NCBI GenBank assembly: GCA_030433215.1
Contig: JAUIMC010000003.1
Span: 248,001 to 312,000, forward strand
Length of the DNA stretch: 64,000 nt
Direction: 5' to 3'
Source: Alphaproteobacteria bacterium
GTDB taxonomy: Bacteria > Pseudomonadota > Alphaproteobacteria > Caulobacterales > Parvularculaceae
Made by a program: the position numbers and the translations under genes. The notes beneath the pieces are model-generated. The model did no database searches, had not been told where the DNA came from, and saw nothing but the letters and a program-made list of their open reading frames with translations. Positions 45,869-55,534 of the stretch are shown one piece after another (positions within the stretch are counted from its first letter, which is position 1; each line of letters begins with the position of its first letter).

Positions 45869-47323
45869 ATGACGGGCGAAACGCATCAAAAAGATGCCGA
45901 GGCAGAGTGCGCCCTGCGACGCCTCGTTGAGGAATACTGGGCGCGGGTCGACCGTCGTTACGGCGTGGAAGGCGACTTCCAGAATTTTTTCGCCGAAGAC
46001 GCAACAATGCGCCTCGCTGTTCTTAACCTTGAGGGCCGCGAGGCCGTTATCGGTTTTCTTCGCGACCGCGAAGAAAAGATGGGCGTCCAGAAGCGCGTCA
46101 CGCGCCATGTCCTTTCGAACTATTTTCTCTCCCGTCTGAGCGCCGATGAGGCTCTGCTTCACACGACCATTCAGGTTTACGCCGGCGAAGGCGACCTGCC
46201 GCTTCCCTGCGGGGCGCCAAGCGGCGTCGGTGACTTCGTATTCCACTTCGTCCGGGCCCCCGGCGCAGGATGGCTCATCGCAAGAATCGAGGGCGACAGC
46301 ATTTTCGCGGGCGACGCGGCGCCCGCCTTCGCCAAGGGAACACAGACTTCCATGGAGCAACAAAAAGGCGCGGCGTTCAGCGCTTGCGTTCCCCACGCGC
46401 CGATGATGAAGCTGCAGGCGCGCCGTCATAATGAAGCGTTCTGGGCCGAATATGACCGCCTGGTGGATGAATTCGAGCGCTTCGATCCCGAGCTGGTGAT
46501 CGTTTTCGGCGGCGATCATGTCAACACCATGCACCTGTCCCTGATGCCCTCTTTCATGGTCGGCCAAGCCGCCGAAGCGATTGAAGATTGGGGCGGCGCG
46601 CAAGGCGTTCTCGACGTGCCCGGCGATCTCGCCATCGATCTCGCCGACACGCTTATCGATGCGGATTTCGATATTGCGACCTCCTACGCCATGAAGGTCG
46701 ATCACGGGTTTTCCGCCGTACTTGATGCGTTTTTGCGCGGCGACCTTGCTTCCGTTCCGGTCATTCCGGTTTTCATCAACTCGCACTATCGCCCGCGCCC
46801 TTCCCTCAGACGCTGCCGCGAACTCGGCGCCGCCATCGGCGAATGGGCGGGCAAACTCGGCAAGCGCGTCGCTTTTCTCGGCTCCGGCGGTCTCTCCCAC
46901 GACGTCTCCATGATCTTTCCGCAATATGAAAACGCTCCCGATGAGAAGACGCGCGACATCATGGTGCACGGCCATGAAAAGCTCGGGATCGACCTCCAGG
47001 AATCGCTGGAAACCGTGCGCCAGATCATGACCGGCCATGCCGAAGACCTGCTAAAAGGCGGCGAAAGCCCCGTCGCGGCGAACCCGTCTTGGGACAAGGA
47101 ATTTCTCGATGCGTTTGGCGGCGATCTCAAAGCCTTCGACGCCTGGAGCGATGAGAAAGTGCTCGCAGGCGGCGGCTCGGGCGGCGGCGAAGTGAGAATG
47201 TGGATCGCCGCCGGCGCCGCCGGCCTCGCGGCCGGCTCCGCGCCCATTGAAATCGACTATTTCACGCCGCGTTCGACACTCGGCTTCGGGCTCGGTCTCG
47301 CCCACGCCGGAAAGCGCGCCTGA
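45869..47323 (+). CDS. SnoaL-like domain fused to LigB-type extradiol dioxygenase
   Basis: This is a 484-residue two-domain protein. Residues 1 to about 155 look like a SnoaL/NTF2 fold (ALRRLVEEYWARVDRRY, NFFAEDATMRL). Residues 165-480 are a class III extradiol dioxygenase related to 2,3-dihydroxyphenylpropionate 1,2-dioxygenase, with SACVPHAPMM, FGGDHVNTMHL and GSGGLSHDVS. The strong GGAGGAGACCGA before ATG 45869, and the lack of a good ribosome site before the internal ATG at 46352, support a true fusion. It should cleave a catechol-type ring made by the Rieske enzymes. Confidence 0.9.
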   Translation: MTGETHQKDAEAECALRRLVEEYWARVDRRYGVEGDFQNFFAEDATMRLAVLNLEGREAVIGFLRDREEKMGVQKRVTRHVLSNYFLSRLSADEALLHTTIQVYAGEGDLPLPCGAPSGVGDFVFHFVRAPGAGWLIARIEGDSIFAGDAAPAFAKGTQTSMEQQKGAAFSACVPHAPMMKLQARRHNEAFWAEYDRLVDEFERFDPELVIVFGGDHVNTMHLSLMPSFMVGQAAEAIEDWGGAQGVLDVPGDLAIDLADTLIDADFDIATSYAMKVDHGFSAVLDAFLRGDLASVPVIPVFINSHYRPRPSLRRCRELGAAIGEWAGKLGKRVAFLGSGGLSHDVSMIFPQYENAPDEKTRDIMVHGHEKLGIDLQESLETVRQIMTGHAEDLLKGGESPVAANPSWDKEFLDAFGGDLKAFDAWSDEKVLAGGGSGGGEVRMWIAAGAAGLAAGSAPIEIDYFTPRSTLGFGLGLAHAGKRA

Positions 47324-48009
47324 TGACCACCCGCGTTCTTCTGGCCCATGGCTGGGGCGGGTCTTTCGACGCGACCTATAGCGGCGCGCACTGGAACGAG
47401 GCGTTCCAGGCGGCGGGCCTCGCCATGGCGGGGATCGACCTGCCCGGTCACGGCCGCAGCCCCGCCTCTCACGACCCGGAAGAGTACGCAGACCTCGCCG
47501 GCGCCGCCGACCGCACGATTTCAAACGACATCGTCGATGCGGTCGGCTTCTCGCTCGGCTCGAAACTGTTGCTCGAACTCGAATGCCGCACGCCCGGCCG
47601 GTTTCGCCGCCTGGTGCTCGGCGGCGTCGGCGCCAATGTCTTCGCGCCGGAGCGCGGCGTGGAAGCCGTCGCCGAGGTGCTTGAAAGCGGCGCCGTCGAT
47701 GACGCGCCCGATATGGTGAAAATGATGATCCGCTATGCGGCGCCGAGCCGGAGCGACCCGCTGGCGCTCGCCGCCGTGCTGCGCCGGCCGCCCAATCCGG
47801 CTTTCACGCCCGAACGGCTTTCGAAAATCCGCGCCGAGATTCTCATCATCAACGGCTCCAACGACAAGGGAGTCGTTCCCGTCGAAGAGCTCGCGCAACC
47901 CATTCCCGGCTGCAAGGTCATGACGCTTGAGGGAACCGGCCATATCGACCTGCCGGACGATCCCCGCTTTGCGTCAGCAGCGGCCGGCTTTCTATCGGCG
48001 GACCAATAG
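47323..48009 (+). CDS. alpha/beta hydrolase, likely ring-fission-product hydrolase
   Basis: This is a compact 228-residue alpha/beta hydrolase. HGWGG near residues 7-11 forms the oxyanion region. The nucleophile is Ser71 in GFSLGS, Asp is in NGSNDKGVV near 184, and His is in GTGHIDLPDD near 206. The lid is short. Its start overlaps the dioxygenase stop (TGATG), so the two are translationally coupled. This favours hydrolysis of the extradiol cleavage product, by analogy with MhpC, though MhpC-family enzymes are usually longer. Confidence 0.88.
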   Translation: MTTRVLLAHGWGGSFDATYSGAHWNEAFQAAGLAMAGIDLPGHGRSPASHDPEEYADLAGAADRTISNDIVDAVGFSLGSKLLLELECRTPGRFRRLVLGGVGANVFAPERGVEAVAEVLESGAVDDAPDMVKMMIRYAAPSRSDPLALAAVLRRPPNPAFTPERLSKIRAEILIINGSNDKGVVPVEELAQPIPGCKVMTLEGTGHIDLPDDPRFASAAAGFLSADQ

Positions 48010-48060
48010 CGCCGCACACACAACAAAAACAAAAACACAACAATTATCAGGGAGGCAGAC

Positions 48061-50331
48061 ATGACAAACTTAAAAACCAGGCTGCATTGTTTCGCCGGCG
48101 CCGCGGCGCTCGGCGCAGCCTTATTCACGCCCGCCTGGGCGCAGACACAACAGGATGAAGACGGCGCCTACTCCGGCATTGACGACATTGTCGTCACCGC
48201 GCAACGCCGGGAGCAATCCTTTCAGGAAACGCCGCTTTCCATTCAGGTTCTGGGCCCGGATGCGATGCAGCGAGGACAGTTGAGCCAGGCGGTCGATCTC
48301 AACCGGCTGGTGCCGGGCATCCAGATCGGCGCCGGCGGCAACGCCGCCCAGATCTATATCCGCGGCGTTGGCGACTTCGCTGCGAGCGCCCTTTCCAACC
48401 CGGCGGTCGCGGTCAATATCGACGGTGTTTACATCGCCCGCCCGCAAGGGGTGAACAGCAGCTTTTTCGATCTCGAGCGCGTCGAGGTGCTGAAGGGCCC
48501 GCAAGGCACGCTTTACGGACGCAACGCCTCCGGCGGCGCGATCAACCTGATCACCCGGCGTCCGGAACTCGGCGAATTCGGCGGCTACCTCTCCTTCGAA
48601 TACGGCAATTACGACCGCAAGCACGGGCAAGGCGCCGTCAATGTGCCGATTGGCGAGAACGCGGCCCTGCGCGCCGCCTTCGACGTCATCGACCGCGACG
48701 GCTATCTTTCCGACGGCAATGACGACGATGTCAAACAATCCGCGCGCATACGCTTCCTGTGGGAGCCCACCGACACGATCTCGCTGCTCCTGAACGCCGA
48801 TTACGCGGACGAAGACGGCAAGGGCACGGGCACCGTCTTCCTGCCGCGCATTCCGGGAACCGATCCGTGGGATTCGTCTTCCAGCCCGGAAGCCAACGCG
48901 ATCCTGACGACCACCCCGCCGCTTGGCTTCATCGTGCCGCCGGTGGGAACGGATTCCTATCGCGACAACCAGTTCTGGAGCCTCAGCGCGGAACTCACCG
49001 CCGACCTCGGCTTTGCGATCCTGACGGTGCTGCCCGCCTATCGCGACGCGGTGATTTCAGAACGCAACTATCCGGCGGGCCTGCGCAACACCATTCCGGA
49101 AGGCACGTCCGAAGCGACGTCCGTAGAGGTCCGCCTCAGCAATGAAACCGACATCCTGAGCTGGGTGGCGGGCGTATACTATTTCAACGAGAAACAGGTC
49201 TCCGAACAGCAGATTTACGAAGGCGTCCTGCAGGACAACATCATCCATTTCGAGCCGGATGTGGAAAGCTACGCCGTCTTCGGACAGGCGACGCTGAGCG
49301 TGACGGACTGGGCGCGCGTGACCGGCGGCCTGCGCTACACCGATGAAAGCTCCACCGTCGAAGGCGATATCTTCACCAACAGCCCCACGGCCGCGCCTCC
49401 GGGCGCGATGCTGCCCGCGCTGCTTGTCGATTTCGGCGGCGAGACCAGCTTCGATTCGCTGACCTGGAAAGCCGGCGTCGAATTCGACATCGGACCGGAC
49501 AGCCTTGTCTTCTTCAACGCCAGCACCGGCTTTAAAGCGGGCGGGCACAACCAGACAATCGAGCCGCTGGCGACCTACGATCCGGAAAAGCTGCGCGCGC
49601 TCGAGCTCGGTCTGCGCAACCGGTTCCTTGACGGCCGCCTTCAGGTCAACGCGGAACTCTTTCACTGGACTTACGAAGACGGACAGGTCGCCTCGGTCGT
49701 TTTCGACCCGCTCGCGAATATCAGCCTGCTGACCCAGAACGCCGGCAACGCCAAGATCAAGGGCGGCAATATCGATATCGTGGCCCAGCTGACGCCGAAC
49801 AGCACGCTGACCTTGTTCGCCGAATATAATGACGCGGAGTACAAGGAGTTTTCCTACGACACGGCGTTCAGCATCTTCGGCTCGCCCCTGTTCAATCCCG
49901 CCTCTTCGGGCTGTACGCCGAGCGCGCCGTTCCCGGGCTCCATTCCCGGCACGCTCCTGACCACGCTCGACTGCAGCGGCTTCCAGATGGCGAGAACGCC
50001 GGAATTCACGGCGACGGCGAGCTATGAACATGTCTTCGAGCTTGGCGGCTCGGGCACGCTGACCCCGCATGTGGACATGCAATATGTGTCGAGCCGCTGG
50101 CTCAGCACGGAATTCGTGCCGAATGTGCGGGCCGACGAATACACAATCCTCAATGCGGATCTGACTTACGATTCGCCGGACGGCGCATGGTCGGTCAGCA
50201 TTTACGGCCGCAACCTTACCGACAAGCCGTATTACACGGGCGGCAGTCTCCAGGCCTTCGTACCGCCGCTCGCTTATGTCACGATCGGCGCCCCGCGCGT
50301 TTACGGCGGCCGGGTCACGTTCCGCTTCTAA
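48061..50331 (+). CDS. TonB-dependent receptor
   Basis: This is a 756-residue receptor without STN domain. Signal peptide ends PAWAQ, the TonB-box region is DIVVTAQRRE, and the plug has VEVLKGPQGTLYGRNA. The barrel ends YGGRVTFRF with terminal Phe. GGGAGG lies seven bases before the ATG. It is 51 bases downstream of the alpha/beta hydrolase and shares its operon, so its cargo is probably the aromatic compound degraded by the dioxygenase. Confidence 0.92.
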   Translation: MTNLKTRLHCFAGAAALGAALFTPAWAQTQQDEDGAYSGIDDIVVTAQRREQSFQETPLSIQVLGPDAMQRGQLSQAVDLNRLVPGIQIGAGGNAAQIYIRGVGDFAASALSNPAVAVNIDGVYIARPQGVNSSFFDLERVEVLKGPQGTLYGRNASGGAINLITRRPELGEFGGYLSFEYGNYDRKHGQGAVNVPIGENAALRAAFDVIDRDGYLSDGNDDDVKQSARIRFLWEPTDTISLLLNADYADEDGKGTGTVFLPRIPGTDPWDSSSSPEANAILTTTPPLGFIVPPVGTDSYRDNQFWSLSAELTADLGFAILTVLPAYRDAVISERNYPAGLRNTIPEGTSEATSVEVRLSNETDILSWVAGVYYFNEKQVSEQQIYEGVLQDNIIHFEPDVESYAVFGQATLSVTDWARVTGGLRYTDESSTVEGDIFTNSPTAAPPGAMLPALLVDFGGETSFDSLTWKAGVEFDIGPDSLVFFNASTGFKAGGHNQTIEPLATYDPEKLRALELGLRNRFLDGRLQVNAELFHWTYEDGQVASVVFDPLANISLLTQNAGNAKIKGGNIDIVAQLTPNSTLTLFAEYNDAEYKEFSYDTAFSIFGSPLFNPASSGCTPSAPFPGSIPGTLLTTLDCSGFQMARTPEFTATASYEHVFELGGSGTLTPHVDMQYVSSRWLSTEFVPNVRADEYTILNADLTYDSPDGAWSVSIYGRNLTDKPYYTGGSLQAFVPPLAYVTIGAPRVYGGRVTFRF

Positions 50332-50371
50332 AAGCGAACGCTCTGTTACAGCCGATCTTGCAACGGCCAGT

Positions 50372-50402
50372 AAAGGGGCTCCCGTCGGGGCCCCTTTAGA
50401 CG
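50372..50402. terminator. bidirectional terminator hairpin
   Basis: AAAGGGGC at 50372-50379 and GCCCCTTT at 50390-50397 form an eight-pair stem with further pairing of CCC and GGG inside. A and T runs flank it. It lies between the TonB receptor stop and the facing TetR stop and can serve both strands. Confidence 0.7.
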
Positions 50403-51088
50403 TTTTCGGACCAGAAATTTACAGGGCTTGAATCATCGGCCTGCGCGACCGGTTCGAGTTCGGGCAACGCATTGCCAATGATCGCGCCAGCGCGAGCCTT
50501 GGAAACGCCAAGGCCTGTCAGGATGCTGAAGGCGACGCTTTCGGGATAGTCTTTCCTGTCGCGGCCATAGAGGATGTCGAGGGTTGCGCCGAGACTGGCG
50601 CCAAGCAGCAGCGATTTTCCCGCCTCGGCGTTGTCGATATGGAACTCGCCGCTGTCGATCCCCTCCCTGATCGTCGCCTTGACGCGCTGCGCGGCTTCGG
50701 GGCCGAAAATCTCCTGCCCGATACTGGTGTGGATCATCGCCCAACCCCAATGCGGGTTCTGCTTGGCGGCATGAAGGTGATAGCGGATCGCGGCGCCGGT
50801 GCGCGCCGAAACCGTATTAAGGCGCTGCATCTGTTTTTCGACGGCGAGTTCGAAATCAGAGGACAGCTCGAACGACAACGCGCTGTAGAAGTCGTCGAGA
50901 CTGCTGAAATAGTTGTAAAACGTCCCTCGAGACACGGTCGCCTCGGCGCAGATGTCTTCTATACGCTGGAAACGGCCATGCTCGTGACCGATCAGCTGAA
51001 AACCTGCGCGCATCATCACAGCGCGGGTCCGCTTTCGGCGTTCTTCGCCGATTTCAGCGCGTCGTTCGAGATTGACTTTCATCGCCAT
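50396..51088 (-). CDS. TetR-family regulator
   Basis: This is a 230-residue regulator. The helix-turn-helix is IEDICAEATVSRGTFYNYFSS near residues 42-62, followed by a helical ligand domain. The start is 51088 or the ATG two codons later; a TTG just before is less likely. It converges on the dioxygenase-receptor operon and has a perfect inverted repeat directly upstream, so it is probably autoregulated and may also control the aromatic cluster. Confidence 0.87.
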   Translation of the reverse strand: MAMKVNLERRAEIGEERRKRTRAVMMRAGFQLIGHEHGRFQRIEDICAEATVSRGTFYNYFSSLDDFYSALSFELSSDFELAVEKQMQRLNTVSARTGAAIRYHLHAAKQNPHWGWAMIHTSIGQEIFGPEAAQRVKATIREGIDSGEFHIDNAEAGKSLLLGASLGATLDILYGRDRKDYPESVAFSILTGLGVSKARAGAIIGNALPELEPVAQADDSSPVNFWSENV

Positions 51089-51116
51089 CAATGGCCCGGT
51101 TAATTCAGTGCCTTAC

Positions 51117-51152
51117 GTCTAATTTAGCATAACTAATAGTGTTAAATTAGAC
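51117..51152. promoter_or_regulatory. inverted repeat upstream of the TetR gene
   Basis: GTCTAATTTA at 51117-51126 and TAAATTAGAC at 51143-51152 are exact reverse complements separated by 16 AT-rich bases containing CATAACTAATAGTG. Position about 30 bases before the start suggests an autoregulatory operator. Confidence 0.6.
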
Positions 51153-51247
51153 TGCTTGTCCATCGCCAACATCCTCAAAGCAGGCGTTACCCTATTTGGG
51201 GAGGGGAAAGATCATTAGAGAATGGCCGGATACCGGAACTACATGCT

Positions 51248-51784
51248 TCAGTAGCACGGCCTGCCATTCTCACACTTATTCACCCGAGGCGGCGGCGGAA
51301 GAAGAGGCCCTGGCGTAACGGTCCTTAAATTTTCCACCTGCGCGTCTATCTCTCGCAAATCTCGCGAAAGGTTAGTAAACGCTCGTTCGGCTGTTTCCCA
51401 ACGAGAGAGGGACGAGCGGCAATCCCCTTCGTCATACCCATTCATTTCCATGCACCGCGCATAAGCTTTGCAGCTGCTGGTCACGGTGCGGTACTGGGCG
51501 TCAACTTCTGCATCATAGTCATTAATGCGCCGGGCGAGGCTGCGGGTCTCTTTCTCAACATCGGCTCGTTCACGCTCAGCACCTATGGCCCCGCCTCCTT
51601 TTGGAAGCCCAATACCAAGAGCGCCGCGCCAATTCCTCGATTGATCCTTGATATAAGTATACTGCGTTTCCAATCCCGAAATATCGCAAACAGCTGCCGT
51701 TTCGGTATAGGGGCTGCCACCGCCATATGTAACACATCCACTTAAGGCGAGTATGGCGACAGTAAGGATGTATAGAACTCGCAT
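51248..51784 (-). CDS. small lipoprotein of unknown function
   Basis: This is a 178-residue protein with a lipoprotein signal; the lipobox is LSGC and the acylated Cys is residue 17. The mature part is rich in charged, coiled-coil-like helix, has paired Cys residues and ends in a short proline-rich stretch and CENGRPCY. No family is recognised. It lies 63 bases downstream of the large membrane protein gene on the same strand, shares its lower GC content, and may work with it at the cell envelope. Confidence 0.72.
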   Translation of the reverse strand: MRVLYILTVAILALSGCVTYGGGSPYTETAAVCDISGLETQYTYIKDQSRNWRGALGIGLPKGGGAIGAERERADVEKETRSLARRINDYDAEVDAQYRTVTSSCKAYARCMEMNGYDEGDCRSSLSRWETAERAFTNLSRDLREIDAQVENLRTVTPGPLLPPPPRVNKCENGRPCY

Positions 51785-51847
51785 TATCGTTCTCCCTCAA
51801 GAAACTTGATCGAAATCAGTGCCAATCCAACAGATCGGCATTTGCGC

Positions 51848-54229
51848 TTAGTTCGGGCGGCACTTCTCTTCATCACCAGTGACAATTAGTTTGTCTTTGT
51901 AATATCCATCCCGAAGCTCATCCCTGTAGGCGGACCACCTTTCGGATGGCGATTTGGAGCCGTGGTTTGCAATCAGACGAAGCGCGAGCACATGACCTAA
52001 TGCCGCCGCCTGCTCTAGATAGTAATCGGCTTTGGCGAAGTTCTCACTTACTCCACAAAGCCGATAACTGCTGGTGATTGTATTGAGCCCATAGACAGTA
52101 GCTAGATTGAACAGCGCATCTGGATCGGGACGCTTTGAACCAGACTCGCCGGAGCCATAATCTTCGACAGCTCTGTTCAGCCACCGCAATCCAGCATCGG
52201 TGTCTTGCACCGTACCAAGCCCGGTCAAATACATGATGCCGAGCGTGTTCATAGAGCTACGGTCTTGTTTGGTCTGTGCGGCGCTACAAATAAGATACAC
52301 GGTTTCGATCGCTGTTAGATCACCGGTCTCCTCGAAGCCAAAGTCTTTTTGGTAACGTTTAACTGCTTCTCTAGTCCCTGGACCGTAGCGCCCATCAATA
52401 TTGCCGCCATAGTAGCCATGGGCTTGCAGCGCACGTTGGCGGGCTTCGAGTTTAATGACTTCGCCACCCTGCTCATTAGAGCTATCGCGAACCCCCCGTG
52501 AGATGCGAGCCAGGCTCTCAGAAGAATATTCGCAAGTGAGGTTGATCGCTTGCAGACGTTTTTGGGCGTCCTCTGCGGAGGCGGCGTTACATTTGCGCCC
52601 CTCACTCAATGCCTGTTCGAAAAGTTTTTTCGCTTCACGGACATTGCCAATCGCAAGGTAGGCCTCCCCCGCCTTCAGGGACGCTCGTGAACGGTCGCTA
52701 CATTCGAGGTAGGCACGACGATCAGCTGTCTCGCTACTGACTGACGATCCAGATCCACCTGATGGCGGCTGCGAAAATTGACGCGACGAAGAATTGGAAT
52801 CGATATTTTCGTAGGATTCGCCAGCTGGGCTTTGGCGGTAATATTGCGAGCCGAGGCCGCCCAACCCGCGACACTCTGGATTCACATCGCCGTAAGGCGC
52901 CTGCCTATAGCACCGGTCGAAATTATAGATGCTAAAAGCCTCATCAATAAGCTGTCCAATCCAGTAATCGAATTCATTTTCAGGGAGCTGAAGCTTTCTG
53001 ACGAGATCTCCCGTTCGCGGCCATGCTCTCCGGTCATTGACCATGCGCCAGACAACAGCAGGATCAGAGAGACGGTTTATGCGCTGACGAAGCGTTTGAC
53101 CTTCGCAGTGGTCAGCAATTCCGCCAATAGTCGTGGCGGCCATATCGTGTAACTCGCCTTGAGCAATTCGTTTAAGTGAATCCTCTTTGGAGGCCGAAAA
53201 GTTTCCTTGGTCTGCAATATAACCTTGCCACTGGATTGCTTCAGTGACGTTGCACATTACAGCCTTGGACATTGAGATGTATGCTTTTTCATACTCCGCC
53301 GTATCAGTGAGAAAGTCGTTGTTAAAGTACTGCGAATGTTTAGCGAAGCGCGGCTCAGCGTCGGGATAACGTTCATCTCCAATATCGAGAGCCAGATTAT
53401 GCATATAAATCTGGCCGAGCCTGAAATAACCTTCAGCACCATTAAGTATATGCAGCTCTTCGAAAGCTTGTTGCGCAGCTTTTTCATCAGCTTTGGAAAG
53501 TTTCAAGTCGTAAAAAAGCTCACGCCCGTCGAAGTCGCCGTTAGCGCCTGCCAGCAGGAAATGGACACCAGCCTCTACCCTGCCGCCCGGGTTTTTCTCA
53601 AATACACGTTGATTGAGACTCTTTTCGAAAAGGCCGATGAACACATTCCCGCTGTTGAGATATGAATTGTCAAAGATGGAGTAATTCAAATCTAGAGACT
53701 GAAACTTTTCCTGAAGCACATATGTGCTTGGGGCAAGGTATGTCCAAGTTGACAGCACGCCTTGGTTAGCCAAGACCGGCTCGCCTACCGGTAGATACGC
53801 ACCGCCGATTTGCCTTATTTCACCATTGCAATCATCACGGAGGGCCTGCGCACAGATTACACTGCGGAACCAGTCATACTGCCTGCCATCCAGGCGTTTT
53901 CCGAAATGAAAAATGAAGAAAAATATTAATAAACTAAGCAACAAACAGAAGATAGCGACCCAGCAGATGCCGGATAGACGTCTTTCAACGATAACTTTTT
54001 CAGATTTATTGGAGGTTTCATCTTTGAATGACGCACGCTCCAACGCCTCAAATTCAGATGGCGGCTCTTGTTTGGATCGGCTACCTGACGATAAGGGATT
54101 GTCACCATCAGTTTTAGGCAAACTCCCCCCCGCATGCACTCGTTTCACCCCATCCCCCGGCGCTTCATACGCTGCAAGTTTAGCCCCAACCAATCCCCCC
54201 CTGCTGGAAATAGGATTAGCACAGCTCAA
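51848..54229 (-). CDS. membrane protein with peptidoglycan-binding and Sel1-like repeats
   Basis: This protein is up to 793 residues long. A charged cytoplasmic segment of about 85 residues precedes one membrane helix near 86-108. A large external part follows, with a Ser/Gly-rich linker near 470-500. A peptidoglycan_binding_1 domain (ALQAHGYYGGNIDGRYGPGTREA) lies near 605-655 and Sel1/TPR-like repeats (LGIMYLTGLGTVQD) near 680-780. No ATG occurs before the helix: the frame opens with TTG at 54229, and GTG at 54148 is an alternative after a G-rich stretch. Base composition is AT-richer than the surroundings. The function is unknown; an envelope scaffold role is plausible. Confidence 0.75.
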   Translation of the reverse strand: MSCANPISSRGGLVGAKLAAYEAPGDGVKRVHAGGSLPKTDGDNPLSSGSRSKQEPPSEFEALERASFKDETSNKSEKVIVERRLSGICWVAIFCLLLSLLIFFFIFHFGKRLDGRQYDWFRSVICAQALRDDCNGEIRQIGGAYLPVGEPVLANQGVLSTWTYLAPSTYVLQEKFQSLDLNYSIFDNSYLNSGNVFIGLFEKSLNQRVFEKNPGGRVEAGVHFLLAGANGDFDGRELFYDLKLSKADEKAAQQAFEELHILNGAEGYFRLGQIYMHNLALDIGDERYPDAEPRFAKHSQYFNNDFLTDTAEYEKAYISMSKAVMCNVTEAIQWQGYIADQGNFSASKEDSLKRIAQGELHDMAATTIGGIADHCEGQTLRQRINRLSDPAVVWRMVNDRRAWPRTGDLVRKLQLPENEFDYWIGQLIDEAFSIYNFDRCYRQAPYGDVNPECRGLGGLGSQYYRQSPAGESYENIDSNSSSRQFSQPPSGGSGSSVSSETADRRAYLECSDRSRASLKAGEAYLAIGNVREAKKLFEQALSEGRKCNAASAEDAQKRLQAINLTCEYSSESLARISRGVRDSSNEQGGEVIKLEARQRALQAHGYYGGNIDGRYGPGTREAVKRYQKDFGFEETGDLTAIETVYLICSAAQTKQDRSSMNTLGIMYLTGLGTVQDTDAGLRWLNRAVEDYGSGESGSKRPDPDALFNLATVYGLNTITSSYRLCGVSENFAKADYYLEQAAALGHVLALRLIANHGSKSPSERWSAYRDELRDGYYKDKLIVTGDEEKCRPN

Positions 54230-54388
54230 ACAAAGTCTTAAAACTGATGTTCTGTTAAGCCTAAATTTTGGCAGTGCGCTTACCCCATCTGGGTAATGAC
54301 AATGGTCAATTATCTAAAATCGGGCGCATCTGACGCTTGATGAGAGGCGCAGTATTAGGACATGCCTAAAATGAAAAAGTCATTCGAG

Positions 54389-55534
54389 TTAGCTACAGGC
54401 CGCACCATTCACTCTAACAGCAAGCTCGAGGCGACTATTACTTCCTGTCTTTTCCATGGCTTGTTTTATCTGCTTACGTATCGTTTCAATACTCACTTTT
54501 CGGCTTATTGAAATCTGCTCTGTTGACCTGCCTTGAGCTACGGCTATAGCAACCGCGGCCTCGCTTGGCGTTAAAGAATATAACGCTACCAGCGTCGTAT
54601 TCTTTAAGTCTTTTATCCGCTCGGGATCGCGAACGATTATGAGCACCGTATTATTTGCATAACCATTCTCTTCCGCCGTTTCGTCCGCCAAAGGAGAGAC
54701 GGTTAGAACTAGCGGAGAGTCAGATTCTCGCGCAAGTATAACCTCGCCGCCGCCAGCGCTAGAAAGCGCAGTGTGAATTGCTTTGTTGATTTTTTTTTGC
54801 GCACTAATATCAAGAGTCAGCACTCCATTAGATAAAGGCAACCTATTTTTTGCTGATAATAGAGTAGACGCAACTTTATTGGCAAAGAGAACCTTGCCGT
54901 CGCGGTCACAAATCATAACGCCATCAGGCAGAGCATTCAGGGCATCTCCCCTCAATCGTGCGTGAAGAGCTCCTGCGCCCAACCTATGAGCAATGAACGT
55001 TACCCGCCGAATATCTTGTATTAAGTCCGCAAAGATCGATTTCGCCTGCTGATCAAATTGATCGGCCCGTCCATAACGATGAAACGTTGCGTTCCCGGGC
55101 TGCTGAGTTGTGTATTCATGCGCCGAAGCGTTAAACGTGCCTAACATCACGTCCTTTAATTGCATCTCTTCTACATATGGCCACCAGTTTGAGCTTTTCA
55201 ACATGATGGAGCTGCAAAGCTCTTTACCAAGAACAATCCGCCCCATCGACCAGCCAAACCTGTCTAAATAGGCAACACTCCAAGGGTCCTGAGTTTTAAG
55301 TTCTTGCGAAAGCTTGGTGAGGTAATCCAGATCGAGAGAATGAGCGATTACGGTCTCAAACAGATTTGCCCCTTGAACAGTGGACGGCACGTTTAATAGG
55401 ACATCGTCGGCGCCAACGGTTTCACACAATTGCGCCAAAGCAGCTGGCATAGCGCCATGATCATCAAGCGACCTGTACAACGCAAGACGCGTCGATACGA
55501 TCCGTGCCTCCAATTCACTTTTTGACGCCCGCAT
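54389..55534 (-). CDS. PAS domain LuxR-type transcriptional regulator
   Basis: This is a 381-residue regulator. The start at 55534 follows GGTGGGGGG, and a longer frame upstream to 55663 is less likely. The N-terminal 200 residues have no clear match. A PAS-like segment (LPDGVMICDRDGKVLFANKVA) lies near residues 208-228. The C-terminal 65 residues form a LuxR-type helix-turn-helix (LTPSEAAVAIAVAQGRSTEQIS). No quorum-sensing ligand domain or receiver domain is seen. It shares the lower GC of its neighbours and has no obvious target beyond them. Confidence 0.8.
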   Translation of the reverse strand: MRASKSELEARIVSTRLALYRSLDDHGAMPAALAQLCETVGADDVLLNVPSTVQGANLFETVIAHSLDLDYLTKLSQELKTQDPWSVAYLDRFGWSMGRIVLGKELCSSIMLKSSNWWPYVEEMQLKDVMLGTFNASAHEYTTQQPGNATFHRYGRADQFDQQAKSIFADLIQDIRRVTFIAHRLGAGALHARLRGDALNALPDGVMICDRDGKVLFANKVASTLLSAKNRLPLSNGVLTLDISAQKKINKAIHTALSSAGGGEVILARESDSPLVLTVSPLADETAEENGYANNTVLIIVRDPERIKDLKNTTLVALYSLTPSEAAVAIAVAQGRSTEQISISRKVSIETIRKQIKQAMEKTGSNSRLELAVRVNGAACS

